A stretch of DNA of 64,000 nt from Acidimicrobiales bacterium (GTDB lineage Bacteria; Actinomycetota; Acidimicrobiia; Acidimicrobiales; Poriferisodalaceae): positions 1 to 64,000 of the forward strand of contig JASLTG010000005.1 of assembly GCA_030743005.1 (NCBI GenBank), in the 5' to 3' direction. Position numbers and translations under genes: made by a program. This document shows positions 9,145 to 17,305 of this stretch, piece by piece. The stretch's first letter is position 1; each line of letters starts with the position of its first letter. Below the pieces are notes generated by a model. It did no database searches and was not told the origin of the DNA. It worked only from the letters and a program-made list of their open reading frames with translations.

Positions 9145-9885
9145 ATGATCGGGATCATCGCAGGCAGCGGCTACTACGAACTTCCAGGCCTACTCCAACG
9201 AAAAGACGAACTCTTCACCAACGAATATGGGCAGGCCACCGTCTCAACAGGGATCTGGGACAACGCCGCCGTCGCATTCGTAGCCCGACACGGAGGCGAT
9301 CACTCGATACCCCCCAATGCAATCAACTATCGAGCAAATATCAGAGCACTAGCTGACCTCGGGGTCGGATCAGTGTTCGCCGTCAACGTAGTCGGATCGA
9401 TGGTTCCCCAACACGGCTCAGGATCACTCTTCGTACTCGACGATTTCATCGAATTCACACAAGGTCGACAATGCACCTTCTTCGATCGCCCCGGCGAAGT
9501 AACGCACACAGATATGACCTCAATTTACGACCCTGAGCTCCGATCGATCCTCATACGCGCCGCCGAACTTGAAGGCCAAGAAGTTACCAACACAGCGACG
9601 TATGTCTGCACCAACGGTCCAAGGTTTGAAACGCCAGCAGAAATTCGCATGTTCACCCAGCTAGGAGCCCACGTAGTCGGAATGACCGGTTACCCAGAAG
9701 TTGCACTAGCCCGAGAAGCAGGTCTGCGGTATGCCTCAATCGCCGTCGTATCCAACCTCGCCGCAGGCATAACAGACGACGTCATAGAAGAAAAAGAAAT
9801 CTGGCAAGCGCTAGAAGCAACCAAAGACCCCGTATTCCGCATCCTTAAGCGAGCCACCCAGCTAAGCACTTCCGGTGAATGTTGA
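9145..9885 (+). CDS. MTAP-family nucleoside phosphorylase, probable methylthioinosine phosphorylase
   Basis: 246 residues. GIIAGSGYYEL at the N-terminus is the phosphate loop; RHGGDHSIPPNAINYRANI is the PNP/MTAP signature; CTNGPRFETPAEIR and VVGMTGYPE contact ribose and base. Residues 203-208 read SNLAAG, so Asn204 sits where MTA phosphorylases carry Asp; Asn here favours 6-oxopurines. Together with the upstream deaminase this points to phosphorolysis of methylthioinosine to hypoxanthine and methylthioribose-1-phosphate. The stop overlaps the start of the next gene by 7 bp. Ordinary MTA phosphorylase remains possible. Confidence 0.85.
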   Translation: MIGIIAGSGYYELPGLLQRKDELFTNEYGQATVSTGIWDNAAVAFVARHGGDHSIPPNAINYRANIRALADLGVGSVFAVNVVGSMVPQHGSGSLFVLDDFIEFTQGRQCTFFDRPGEVTHTDMTSIYDPELRSILIRAAELEGQEVTNTATYVCTNGPRFETPAEIRMFTQLGAHVVGMTGYPEVALAREAGLRYASIAVVSNLAAGITDDVIEEKEIWQALEATKDPVFRILKRATQLSTSGEC

Positions 9886-10775
9886 AACACACCTCGATAT
9901 CCGCGGCTGACCTCATCTCACCTGACCCCCACCCGTTCAAATGGCGAATGGGCGTCAAGCCACTCGACCTCGACCACTGGCTACTCGTCGACCAAGAACG
10001 CGACACCGACCTAGACGAGATCGGACGACTGATCGACGCTCACCGAGACGAAATCATTTACTGCGAACCAACCGCCCACGAAGGCTGCGAAGAGCTGTCA
10101 ACCGAAGTCCTCCAACACCTCCAGCAAATACCCGATCTTGAGACACTCAAGATTGACCAACAGCAAGATAGAGCTCCGATAGAAGCCATTCGGCGCGTCG
10201 TCCAGGAAGACCTTTGCCTTTTAGAAAGACGACCCGAAGGGTGGACGATGACCGCATGCGCAGTCGCGATACCAACGCAATGGGATGTGCCTTCAAAGTA
10301 CGGAAAGACCCTTGATGTCATCCATGAGCCAGTACCCCGATACGACACCGACTTATCTCAACCAATGGGCACCTTCTTTGACCGGCTACGACCTGAAGCA
10401 CCAGTCTGGAGAGCCAACCGCACCCTCACCGATGACCCAAGCCTGAGATTGGCACCTCAACGGCGCCACCACCCCATGCGAGATGACATCACCATCAACA
10501 ATGTGGCTGATCGAGTATGGCTACGCGTCGAATATCAGACGCTTCGGCGCCTACCTCGAAGCGACGTGATCATCTTCACAATCAGAATTCTCAGACAAAA
10601 GATTGCTTCGGTAGCAGACCATCCAGAAACATTGACCCAACTTGTGAGTTCCTTGGCGAAAATGCCGAGCGATGTCCGCGACTACAAAGACAGCACTTGG
10701 CGCCACGCCCAGCTGATAAGGGAATGGGCCCTTTCCACAGGTCAGGTAACGAAAGAAAAACTCACCGAAAACTAA
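9879..10775 (+). CDS. DUF3445 heme-dependent oxidative N-demethylase-like protein
   Basis: 298 residues. HPFKWRMGVKPLDLDHWLLVD at the N-terminus, EDLCLLER(R)PEGW mid-protein (about 115), AIPTQWD and IHEPVPRYD, then the C-terminal NVADRVWLRVEYQTLRRLPRSDVIIFTI match the DUF3445 / HODM alpha-subunit-like family, whose characterised member demethylates amines using heme and O2. It overlaps the phosphorylase gene, so it belongs to the same transcript. The electron-donor subunits seen in some HODM systems are not adjacent. Substrate unknown. Confidence 0.82.
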   Translation: MLKHTSISAADLISPDPHPFKWRMGVKPLDLDHWLLVDQERDTDLDEIGRLIDAHRDEIIYCEPTAHEGCEELSTEVLQHLQQIPDLETLKIDQQQDRAPIEAIRRVVQEDLCLLERRPEGWTMTACAVAIPTQWDVPSKYGKTLDVIHEPVPRYDTDLSQPMGTFFDRLRPEAPVWRANRTLTDDPSLRLAPQRRHHPMRDDITINNVADRVWLRVEYQTLRRLPRSDVIIFTIRILRQKIASVADHPETLTQLVSSLAKMPSDVRDYKDSTWRHAQLIREWALSTGQVTKEKLTEN

Positions 10776-10795
10776 CGAACGTTCGTGTGTATACT
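10775..10795 (+). promoter_or_regulatory. paa operon promoter with palindromic operator
   Basis: A perfect 12-bp palindrome, ACGAACGTTCGT, covers 10775-10786, and a TATACT -10 hexamer follows at 10790-10795, ending 6 nt before the paaA ATG. The palindrome lies between the -10 and the place of the -35 (no good -35 is present), the classic position for a repressor. The TetR protein encoded inside the operon is the obvious candidate ligand-responsive repressor. The start would give a leaderless mRNA. Confidence 0.65.
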
Positions 10796-10801
10796 TTAAG
10801 T

Positions 10802-11722
10802 ATGCGGACATGGCACGACATGGACGAATTCGAAGCATTTCTAGACGCCGGAGGCATCGTCGAACCCAACGACGACATCCCGGAACGCTACCGACACGCC
10901 GTTTTCCGCTTCATCGAACTCCACGCAAATAGTGAATATATGGGCGGACTCACTGAAAGAGACTGGATCCCCAAAGCCCCGGGGATGCATCGAAAATTGA
11001 CAGCGCTCGCCAAAAGCCAAGACGAAATAGGCCATGCCCATCTCCTCTACATGGTTGCAGCTGATCTGGAGGTCAAGACCCGTGAAGAAATGATGGTCGA
11101 CCTACTCGAAGGACGAACACACTTTCACAACGTCTTTCACTATCGCGTGCATAGCTGGGCTGACCAGATAGCAGTGGCTTACTTAGTCGACGGGGCTGCC
11201 CTCGCGAGCCAACAAGCCGTTTTCAAAAATTGTTCATACGGTCCATACAAGAGAATCCTCCGCCGGGTGATCGCAGAAGAAGGATTCCATATGCGCAACG
11301 GTGAAGAAATGGTGCTGTTGATGGCACATGGAACAAACACTCAACACGAAATGATGCAAGAAGCAATCAACCGATGGTGGCTACCAGCAGTACAACTATT
11401 CGGCCCTGACTCCCGGCCAGATGATGAATTGCTGAGATGGCACATCAAATCAGAACGAAACGAAGACTTAAGAGACCGCTACGTCCAAAAGTTCGTGCCC
11501 CAACTATTAAACGGAGGCTTCACCATCCCAGACCCCGGTCTGAGGAAAGACCCTGATGACGGCAAGTGGAAAATCAGTGAGATTGACTGGGAACCTCTCA
11601 AAAAAACGATGCGGAATGGTGGCCCCGACAGTGCGCGCCGAATTGCTGATGCCCGAAGTGCCTGGGAGAACGCTGATTGGGTCCGAACAGCACTTGATGC
11701 CGCAGCAAAGGCACATACATGA
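10802..11722 (+). CDS. paaA: 1,2-phenylacetyl-CoA epoxidase subunit PaaA
   Basis: 306 residues from the ATG at 10802; the same frame is open back to 10517 but that part lies inside the preceding gene. It is the catalytic diiron subunit of the phenylacetyl-CoA epoxidase, which inserts one O atom from O2 into the aromatic ring. SQDEIGHAHLLYM and later IAEEGFHMRNGEEM carry the two ExxH-type iron-ligand motifs. The start is set by TATACT 6 nt upstream. First gene of paaA-paaD-tetR-paaB-paaC; the stop overlaps paaD by 4 bp (ATGA). Confidence 0.95.
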   Translation: MRTWHDMDEFEAFLDAGGIVEPNDDIPERYRHAVFRFIELHANSEYMGGLTERDWIPKAPGMHRKLTALAKSQDEIGHAHLLYMVAADLEVKTREEMMVDLLEGRTHFHNVFHYRVHSWADQIAVAYLVDGAALASQQAVFKNCSYGPYKRILRRVIAEEGFHMRNGEEMVLLMAHGTNTQHEMMQEAINRWWLPAVQLFGPDSRPDDELLRWHIKSERNEDLRDRYVQKFVPQLLNGGFTIPDPGLRKDPDDGKWKISEIDWEPLKKTMRNGGPDSARRIADARSAWENADWVRTALDAAAKAHT

Positions 11723-12198
11723 CCATCACAAAATCAACCCTTAACGCGGTGCGCTCCGCCGTCGCTTTAGTAAAAGACCCGGAGTACCCAGATCTCAATA
11801 TCCAACAGCTAGGAATCCTCGAAGACGTAGTTATTGACGCCTCATCTATCCGCGTTGACCTTGTCCCCACGATTCTCGGATGCCCTGCCTTAGACACCAT
11901 TGAACAAGACGTGTTAGCAGCAGCTCGAGCACTCGGGTACGAAGTAACCGTCAGATTTTGTCACTCGCCAGCATGGACACCGGATCGCATAAGCGACGAC
12001 GCTAAAAAAATCTTGGCACACGAGTACACCATCGCCATAACCCCCCGAACCGGAAACACAGAATGCCCATTATGTGGGCACACCTCCTTAGAAAAAAGGA
12101 GTGATGTCGGCCCAACGGCGTGTAGGTCTGTGCACTGGTGCCCGAACTGCCGCAACCCAATAGAAGTCGTGCGCTCCAGAAAGGCACAGGACCAGTGA
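11719..12198 (+). CDS. paaD: Phenylacetate epoxidase-associated protein PaaD (MIP18-like)
   Basis: 159 residues. The N-terminal DUF59/MIP18-like domain (VRSAVALVKDPEYPDLNIQQLG) is followed by a four-cysteine ribbon, CPLCG and CPNC near 118-145, with TACRSV between. PaaD is thought to help mature the diiron or Fe-S centres of the epoxidase complex. It overlaps paaA by ATGA and its own TGA overlaps the GTG of the tetR gene. The gene order A-D is unusual compared with the E. coli paaABCDE. Confidence 0.92.
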   Translation: MTITKSTLNAVRSAVALVKDPEYPDLNIQQLGILEDVVIDASSIRVDLVPTILGCPALDTIEQDVLAAARALGYEVTVRFCHSPAWTPDRISDDAKKILAHEYTIAITPRTGNTECPLCGHTSLEKRSDVGPTACRSVHWCPNCRNPIEVVRSRKAQDQ

Positions 12199-12788
12199 CG
12201 CGACGAAACAGAGCCGACGTCATCGCCGCTGCACGGGTCTTGTTCGCCGATCAAGGCTTCCACGGAACATCAATGCGAGACCTAGGCAAGGAACTCGGCA
12301 TTCGCGGCTCCTCCCTCTACAGCCATGTGGTTTCCAAAGACGAACTATTGGTGGACGTGGTGCGAGAAGCAGCATCACGCTTCCAAGCACTTGCCGATGA
12401 GGTAAACGGCATGTCGGGGACAGCCACACAAAAATTATCCAGACTTGTCCAAGGGCACCTCCGAATCCTTGTGGAAGACCCTCACCAAGCACAAACCTTC
12501 CTTAATGAGATCCGATTCCTCCCTGAATCTGAACGAGAGGAGACAGTCGCGATGTTTGACCTTTACCAGCAGACTTTTCGCGAAGTTATTGAAACAGGTT
12601 GCATTGGTCACGAATTTCGACCCGATCTAGATGTCCCGTTGACAGCCAACCTAATTCTCTCGCTATTGAACGGCACAACAAGATGGTTCAACTCAGATGG
12701 GATCTTGGACACCGAGACACTGGGGGATGAAATCCATCAGCTCCTTACGGGCGGACTCGGCCCCGTATCAAAGGCTGACCTGACATGA
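12195..12788 (+). CDS. TetR/AcrR-family regulator inside the paa operon (PaaR-like)
   Basis: 197 residues from GTG 12195, chosen because GTGA overlaps the paaD stop and AAGG/CAGG lies upstream; the frame runs back to 12138 inside paaD. The HTH is at about 10-50 (RADVIAAARVLF, GTSMRDLGKELGIRGSSLYSHV), followed by the ligand-binding helices. It is encoded between paaD and paaB with 4-bp overlaps on both sides. Likely represses the operon at the 10775-10786 palindrome and responds to a phenylacetyl-CoA-type ligand; that is inference from context. Confidence 0.9.
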   Translation: MTRRNRADVIAAARVLFADQGFHGTSMRDLGKELGIRGSSLYSHVVSKDELLVDVVREAASRFQALADEVNGMSGTATQKLSRLVQGHLRILVEDPHQAQTFLNEIRFLPESEREETVAMFDLYQQTFREVIETGCIGHEFRPDLDVPLTANLILSLLNGTTRWFNSDGILDTETLGDEIHQLLTGGLGPVSKADLT

Positions 12789-13057
12789 AAACCTACGAAG
12801 TATTCCTAAAAAAGGAAGGCAAAGATCCATTCAGCCACGCAGGATCAGTCGACGCACCCGATGACGAACTAGCACGGACCTACGCGCGTGAAGCCTACGG
12901 TCGACGCAGCGAAGGAGATCAAATGTGGGTTGTCCCTCGCAGCGACATCCTCATCGCTGACGAAACGGAACTTAAACTGGCCGACCGAAACCACAGACAC
13001 AATGACGGTCAGTTACTAGCTGAGCTTCGTCGCACCACCTCAAGCGGCGAAAGTTAA
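12785..13057 (+). CDS. paaB: 1,2-phenylacetyl-CoA epoxidase subunit PaaB
   Basis: 90 residues, the usual PaaB length. KTYEVFLKKEGKDPFSHAGSVDAPDDELA and the AREAYGRR(S)E--QMWVVP motif are characteristic. PaaB bridges the PaaAC heterodimers in the epoxidase complex. The ATG overlaps the tetR stop (ATGA), and paaC starts 4 bp after its stop. Confidence 0.94.
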   Translation: MKTYEVFLKKEGKDPFSHAGSVDAPDDELARTYAREAYGRRSEGDQMWVVPRSDILIADETELKLADRNHRHNDGQLLAELRRTTSSGES

Positions 13058-13061
13058 CCAG

Positions 13062-13796
13062 ATGGTCCCAACCGAAGAAGCCCACGAACTTGTTCTTGCT
13101 TTCGCCGATGATGAACTATGCGTAGGACAAAATCACTCGTGGTGGATCGCGATCGGACCCTTCCTAGAAGAGGACCTAGCATTCACATCAATCGCCCAAG
13201 ATGAACTTGGTCATGCACGAGCCCTATATTCGCTCCTCTCAGATGACATAGACCATCTGGCATATGGCAGAACCCCTTCGGAATACCGGTCTGCGCACAT
13301 CGCCGAGTTCCTCTGCCACGACTGGTCCTGGGCGTTAGTTCGGCACGTACTTCACGATATAGGCGAACAGATCCGCTGGTCCGCTATGACTGATTCAAGC
13401 TGGAAAGAACTCGCTAACACGGCTCAACGAGCCCTTGCTGAAGAAAATTTCCACCTACAACATGGCTTGTCGCTGATACGTCGGTTACTTTCCAACGAAG
13501 ACGGCCGCCGACACCTAGAACCCGCAATCCTAGAACTCGCACCCTACGGGAGGGAGTACTTCGCTGACTCCGGCCATGGGCTGGTCGACCAAGGGGTGCT
13601 GACAATGTCAATGGCCGACCAAGAGCAAGAGTGGGTGAAGCAAGTCTCGGATTTGTTTGATGAATTCGACGTCCCCGTCGATCTAAACGTCGAAACCCCA
13701 GCTTCCGGCCGATCCGGAATTCGGTCGGAAGATTTCGCAGCGCTCCACGACGAAATGACCGCAGTAATCCGGATTGACCCGAAGGCTCAATGGTGA
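13062..13796 (+). CDS. paaC: 1,2-phenylacetyl-CoA epoxidase subunit PaaC
   Basis: 244 residues. The ferritin-like fold shows as FADDELCVGQNHSWWIAIGPFLEED, IAQDELGHARALY and ALAEENFHLQHG. PaaC is the structural, catalytically inactive partner of PaaA. It is the last gene of the operon; no PaaE reductase follows, so electron supply must come from elsewhere in the genome. The stop is directly abutted, with no spacer, by the stop of the convergent CoxL-like gene. Confidence 0.94.
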   Translation: MVPTEEAHELVLAFADDELCVGQNHSWWIAIGPFLEEDLAFTSIAQDELGHARALYSLLSDDIDHLAYGRTPSEYRSAHIAEFLCHDWSWALVRHVLHDIGEQIRWSAMTDSSWKELANTAQRALAEENFHLQHGLSLIRRLLSNEDGRRHLEPAILELAPYGREYFADSGHGLVDQGVLTMSMADQEQEWVKQVSDLFDEFDVPVDLNVETPASGRSGIRSEDFAALHDEMTAVIRIDPKAQW

Positions 13797-16073
13797 TTAG
13801 GTCGCTAAAGCTTGGATCTCACGCCAAACCTTTTCTGGAGTGAGCGGCATATCCAAATGTCGAACTCCTAAATGGCTCAACGCATCAATAACTGCGTTTT
13901 GAATCGCTGGAGTTGCTCCAACCGTTCCAGATTCGCCGATGCCCTTCGCTCCGAGAGGATTGATGTGAGTAGGAGTTTCGAGAACAACCCGCTCAAACAT
14001 CGGTAACTCCGTTGCTGAAATAACCGGGTAATCAGCAAAGTTGGTAGTAAGAGGATTCCCATATTCGTCGTACCGAAACTCTTCTACTAGAGCCTGAGCC
14101 GCGCCTTGTGCGAGGCCGCCATGAACTTGACCGTCAGCAAGCAACGGATTCAAGATCACACCAGCATCGTCGCACGCGATTAACCGCTGCAATTCAACAG
14201 CACCAGTTTCAATATCTAGCTCTATCAAAGCAACGTGCGTGCCGAAGGGGAAAGTAGGACCTTCGGAGTCGAAGACCTCCTCGGCATGCAAAAGACGAGG
14301 ACCATCAGTCTGAGTTTCGGCGAACTCGGCTATGTCTTGCCAGGAAACCCCGATAGACGGTGTCCCAACTACATGGAAGAGACCACTATCTGTGTTCAGA
14401 GACAAGTCTTCTTCCGACGCTTCTAACAAGTCCGCTGCGATCTTTTTTGCTCGATCGACTAGCAACGCTGACGATTCCCATATAGCGGTGCCGGCTAGCT
14501 GCACTGAACGCGAACCGCCAGTGATACTTCCTTGAGGGATTTCGTCGGTGTCGCCGTGCACTACTTCAATATCGTCCATTGGGACTCCGGTAGCGTCGGC
14601 AATGAGCATTGCCCAGGCGGTGTGGTGTCCTTGACCGTAAGGAGACGACCCGGTCCTAGCTAGGAGTTTGCCTCCACTGAGTAGTTCCACTCCTCCGTAC
14701 TCTGAGCGGCCCGCACCAGCGGTGCGTTCCACGTAACTTGCCACTCCGATACCTAAGAGGCGCGTCTCCTTATTCAACCGACGACGTGCTTGTTCGGTTC
14801 TGAGACCCTCATAGTTACTGGCGACGAGAGCAGCATCGAGACTCGCTTCGTATTCGCCACTGTCATAAGCCGACCCAGTTTTTGTCACCAAAGGAAAACT
14901 CTGAGGACTTAGAAAGTTACGGCGACGGACCTCCGTTGGGTCCATACCGATTTCCAAAGCGAATGCATCGACCGCTCTCTCGATAGCAGCCGCCGCTTCA
15001 GGTCGACCGGCACCCCGGTAAGCACCCGTTGGAGTGGTGTTAGTTACTACTGACACGGAGCTAAAACCGACGCTTTGTATGTCGTAACAACCAGTCAACA
15101 TGGCCCGGGCATTAGCCGGCAGCCCAGCTCCACCTCCGGGATAGGCCCCAGCTTCTTGGACTACGTGAAGATGGTAGGCCGTGATATCTCCATCATGGGT
15201 GCCTCCAATACGGCAGTATTGCACTTGACCTCTGCCATGGCCGAGACCGACCATGTCATCACTTCGGCTCGGAATCCAAACGACAGGCCGGTTCACGCGT
15301 TTCGAAATCCAACCCAAAATTGCTTCTTCGGGAGATGGACGCGCCTTAGCACCAAAACTTCCGCCCACATCGCGAGAAACTACGCGTACTTGTTCTTTCT
15401 CGATTCTTAAAACGGACGCAATCATTGCGCGCACTGGATGAGGTCCTTGACCTGCGTTGAAACAATGAAGGCGGCCATCGCTGCGCCACTCCGCAGCTGC
15501 GACGCGTGTTTCGATGGGGGCTGGAGCGAGCCGATTATTTACCGTTCGCACCTCGGTCACCACTTCACAAGAATCGAAGTCAGCGCTTAAACCGTCGGCC
15601 TCCATGCGACATACCACGTTGCCCTCAGATGTTCCGTCAAACAACAGCACTGGAGAATCCAGTGCTGTTTCGACATCAACCACGACATCAAGTGATTCGT
15701 AATCAACTTCAATCAGCTCTGCTGCGTCAGCAGCCATTGCCGCAGATTCTGCAACAATCGCGGCGACCGGCTCTCCGACGAACCTAACCCGCTGGTCAGC
15801 TAACAGTGGTCGCACCATAGCTTCATCAAAAAGTGGATTCGCAGATGGATAAGGGCCGATGTCGAGATCAGAGTTTGTGATTATGTCAAGGACACCTGGC
15901 ATTCGAATCGCCGCTGAACTATTTATTGAACGTATTTTTGCGTGTGCGATTGTTGAAGTCAGGTAATGCACATATGCCGGGTTGTCGAACTCAAGATCCG
16001 CGACGAATGTGCCGTCACCTCTAAGGAGTGGCGCGTCCTCACGTCTTTTTACTGAGCTGCCGCGTAAAGCCAT
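13797..16073 (-). CDS. Xanthine dehydrogenase family molybdopterin-binding subunit (form II CoxL-like)
   Basis: 758 residues, the length of the large Mo subunit of CO dehydrogenase-type enzymes. The active-site loop reads AYRGAGRPEA at 351-360, the form II signature; form I CO dehydrogenases have AYRCSFR. RDVGGSFGAKARP at about 234-246 and the C-terminal KGIGESGTVGATPA with the catalytic Glu bind molybdopterin. No FAD (CoxM) or Fe-S (CoxS) subunit genes are adjacent, unusual for this family. The true substrate (an aldehyde or heterocycle, unlikely CO) is unknown. It faces the paa operon with zero gap. Confidence 0.92.
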   Translation of the reverse strand: MALRGSSVKRREDAPLLRGDGTFVADLEFDNPAYVHYLTSTIAHAKIRSINSSAAIRMPGVLDIITNSDLDIGPYPSANPLFDEAMVRPLLADQRVRFVGEPVAAIVAESAAMAADAAELIEVDYESLDVVVDVETALDSPVLLFDGTSEGNVVCRMEADGLSADFDSCEVVTEVRTVNNRLAPAPIETRVAAAEWRSDGRLHCFNAGQGPHPVRAMIASVLRIEKEQVRVVSRDVGGSFGAKARPSPEEAILGWISKRVNRPVVWIPSRSDDMVGLGHGRGQVQYCRIGGTHDGDITAYHLHVVQEAGAYPGGGAGLPANARAMLTGCYDIQSVGFSSVSVVTNTTPTGAYRGAGRPEAAAAIERAVDAFALEIGMDPTEVRRRNFLSPQSFPLVTKTGSAYDSGEYEASLDAALVASNYEGLRTEQARRRLNKETRLLGIGVASYVERTAGAGRSEYGGVELLSGGKLLARTGSSPYGQGHHTAWAMLIADATGVPMDDIEVVHGDTDEIPQGSITGGSRSVQLAGTAIWESSALLVDRAKKIAADLLEASEEDLSLNTDSGLFHVVGTPSIGVSWQDIAEFAETQTDGPRLLHAEEVFDSEGPTFPFGTHVALIELDIETGAVELQRLIACDDAGVILNPLLADGQVHGGLAQGAAQALVEEFRYDEYGNPLTTNFADYPVISATELPMFERVVLETPTHINPLGAKGIGESGTVGATPAIQNAVIDALSHLGVRHLDMPLTPEKVWREIQALAT

Positions 16074-16134
16074 AATCCAGTATCCCTCCTCAAAATTGGA
16101 GAATCGGTTGGGTTAGCCGAGTTTGGTTGTAACA

Positions 16135-16330
16135 GCACAGATATCATGGCCTACGTACGGTGCAGCGATGCAGCGAAGTCCGGTAAAAATCCGGCACTGT
16201 CCCGCAACGGTGATGTCTCCTCGGGGAACGAGTCCGGCCGCCTGAATCAATGCCTCGCACGACGATTCTCGAGGAAGAAGCGTTGTGTGGCAGGTCTCCT
16301 GCCGCTCCGCTCTCGGACGACAGGAGAAAC
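16135..16330 (+). promoter_or_regulatory. Cobalamin (AdoCbl) riboswitch in the btuFCD leader
   Basis: The core reads GTCCGGTAAAAATCCGG, then CACTGTCCCGCAACGGTGAT (16179-16213 region) and GAGTCCGGCCGCCTG further on, matching the conserved segments of cobalamin riboswitches. The expression platform holds GGCAGG-TCT-CCTGCC (16289-16303). TCTCCTG of that hairpin (16295-16301) is also perfectly complementary to the btuF Shine-Dalgarno CAGGAGA (16321-16327). So two exclusive pairings exist and translation is probably switched off when B12 is bound. The 5' edge is approximate. Confidence 0.88.
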
Positions 16331-16333
16331 TTG

Positions 16334-17305
16334 ATGAAAAAACTGGCGCTCCTAGCCTGCGGACTGTTTTTGTTGAGTGCTTGTGGCGACAACAACACAT
16401 CGGACCTGAACCCGAATTCAATTACATATGAGCCCACAGTTTCGACTGTTCCCGCAACTGAGACGCCATCAAAAACTGTCGAAACGATAGAACCAGGTGA
16501 AGCTGAAGTAGTTGAGCCATCGAGCGGCTACCCGGCAGCCATTGTGTCTCTGTCACCGACCGCAACCGAGATGCTTTTCGCTATTGGTGCAGGGCCTCAA
16601 GTCCTAGCGGTTGACGAATACAGCTACTGGCCTCCAGAAGCGCCTGTTGTCGATGGCCTTTCGGGGTGGAATCCAAATGTCGAAGCAATAGCAACATTCG
16701 AACCGGATTTAGTAATCCTCAGTGACAACGGCATACAGCAAGAACTAGAGCTGCTTGGGATCGATGTGTATGTCGCCAGTGCAGCGATCGAACTTGAAGA
16801 TGTATGGGCCCAAATGCTCGAAATTGGCGAAATAACTGGTCAAACTGACCGCGCTACATCTGCTGTCGATGACATGAAAGAACGGATAGCAGAAATTCTC
16901 TCAAGCATCGAGCGCCCCGAAACTCCGATCAGCTATTACCACGAATTAGATGACACCTTGTACTCGGTGACAAGTGCAACTTTTATCGGGAAAATTTATT
17001 CACTAGCGGGTTTGACCAATATCGCTGATCCTGCGGATGAGGATGGGACCTCCTGGGGATACCCACAATTGGGAGAGGAGTTTGTTCTTCAGGCGGACCC
17101 TGACATGATCTTTTTTGCCGATGCTCAGTGTTGTGGCCAATCGATTGAAACAATCAGTGCACGACCGGGCTGGTCAGAACTACGGGCTATCAGGAACAAA
17201 AATATTTTCGAAATCAATAGCGACATAAGTAGTCGCTGGGGACCACGCCTGGTCAATTTCTTAGAAATCGTCGCACTAGCCATTGCGAATGTAAATGAAA
17301 ACTAA
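16334..17305 (+). CDS. btuF: Cobalamin-binding ABC transporter lipoprotein BtuF-like
   Basis: 323 residues from ATG 16334, set by CAGGAGA 6 nt upstream; the upstream part of the frame is riboswitch. The signal peptide ends at a lipobox LLSAC (Cys17), so the protein is a lipid-anchored substrate receptor. A linker rich in Thr/Glu/Pro follows, then the helical-backbone SBP fold: IVSLSPTATEMLFAIGAG, VLAVDEYSYWP, SGWNPNVEAIATFEPDLVI. The cobalamin riboswitch in the leader supports B12 or corrinoid as ligand. The stop overlaps btuC by 11 bp. Confidence 0.92.
   Translation: MKKLALLACGLFLLSACGDNNTSDLNPNSITYEPTVSTVPATETPSKTVETIEPGEAEVVEPSSGYPAAIVSLSPTATEMLFAIGAGPQVLAVDEYSYWPPEAPVVDGLSGWNPNVEAIATFEPDLVILSDNGIQQELELLGIDVYVASAAIELEDVWAQMLEIGEITGQTDRATSAVDDMKERIAEILSSIERPETPISYYHELDDTLYSVTSATFIGKIYSLAGLTNIADPADEDGTSWGYPQLGEEFVLQADPDMIFFADAQCCGQSIETISARPGWSELRAIRNKNIFEINSDISSRWGPRLVNFLEIVALAIANVNEN

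Noticed and set aside
10517..10801. Upstream extension of the paaA frame
   Set aside because: It lies out of frame inside the DUF3445 gene; the ATG at 10802 has a strong promoter and starts the PaaA homology.
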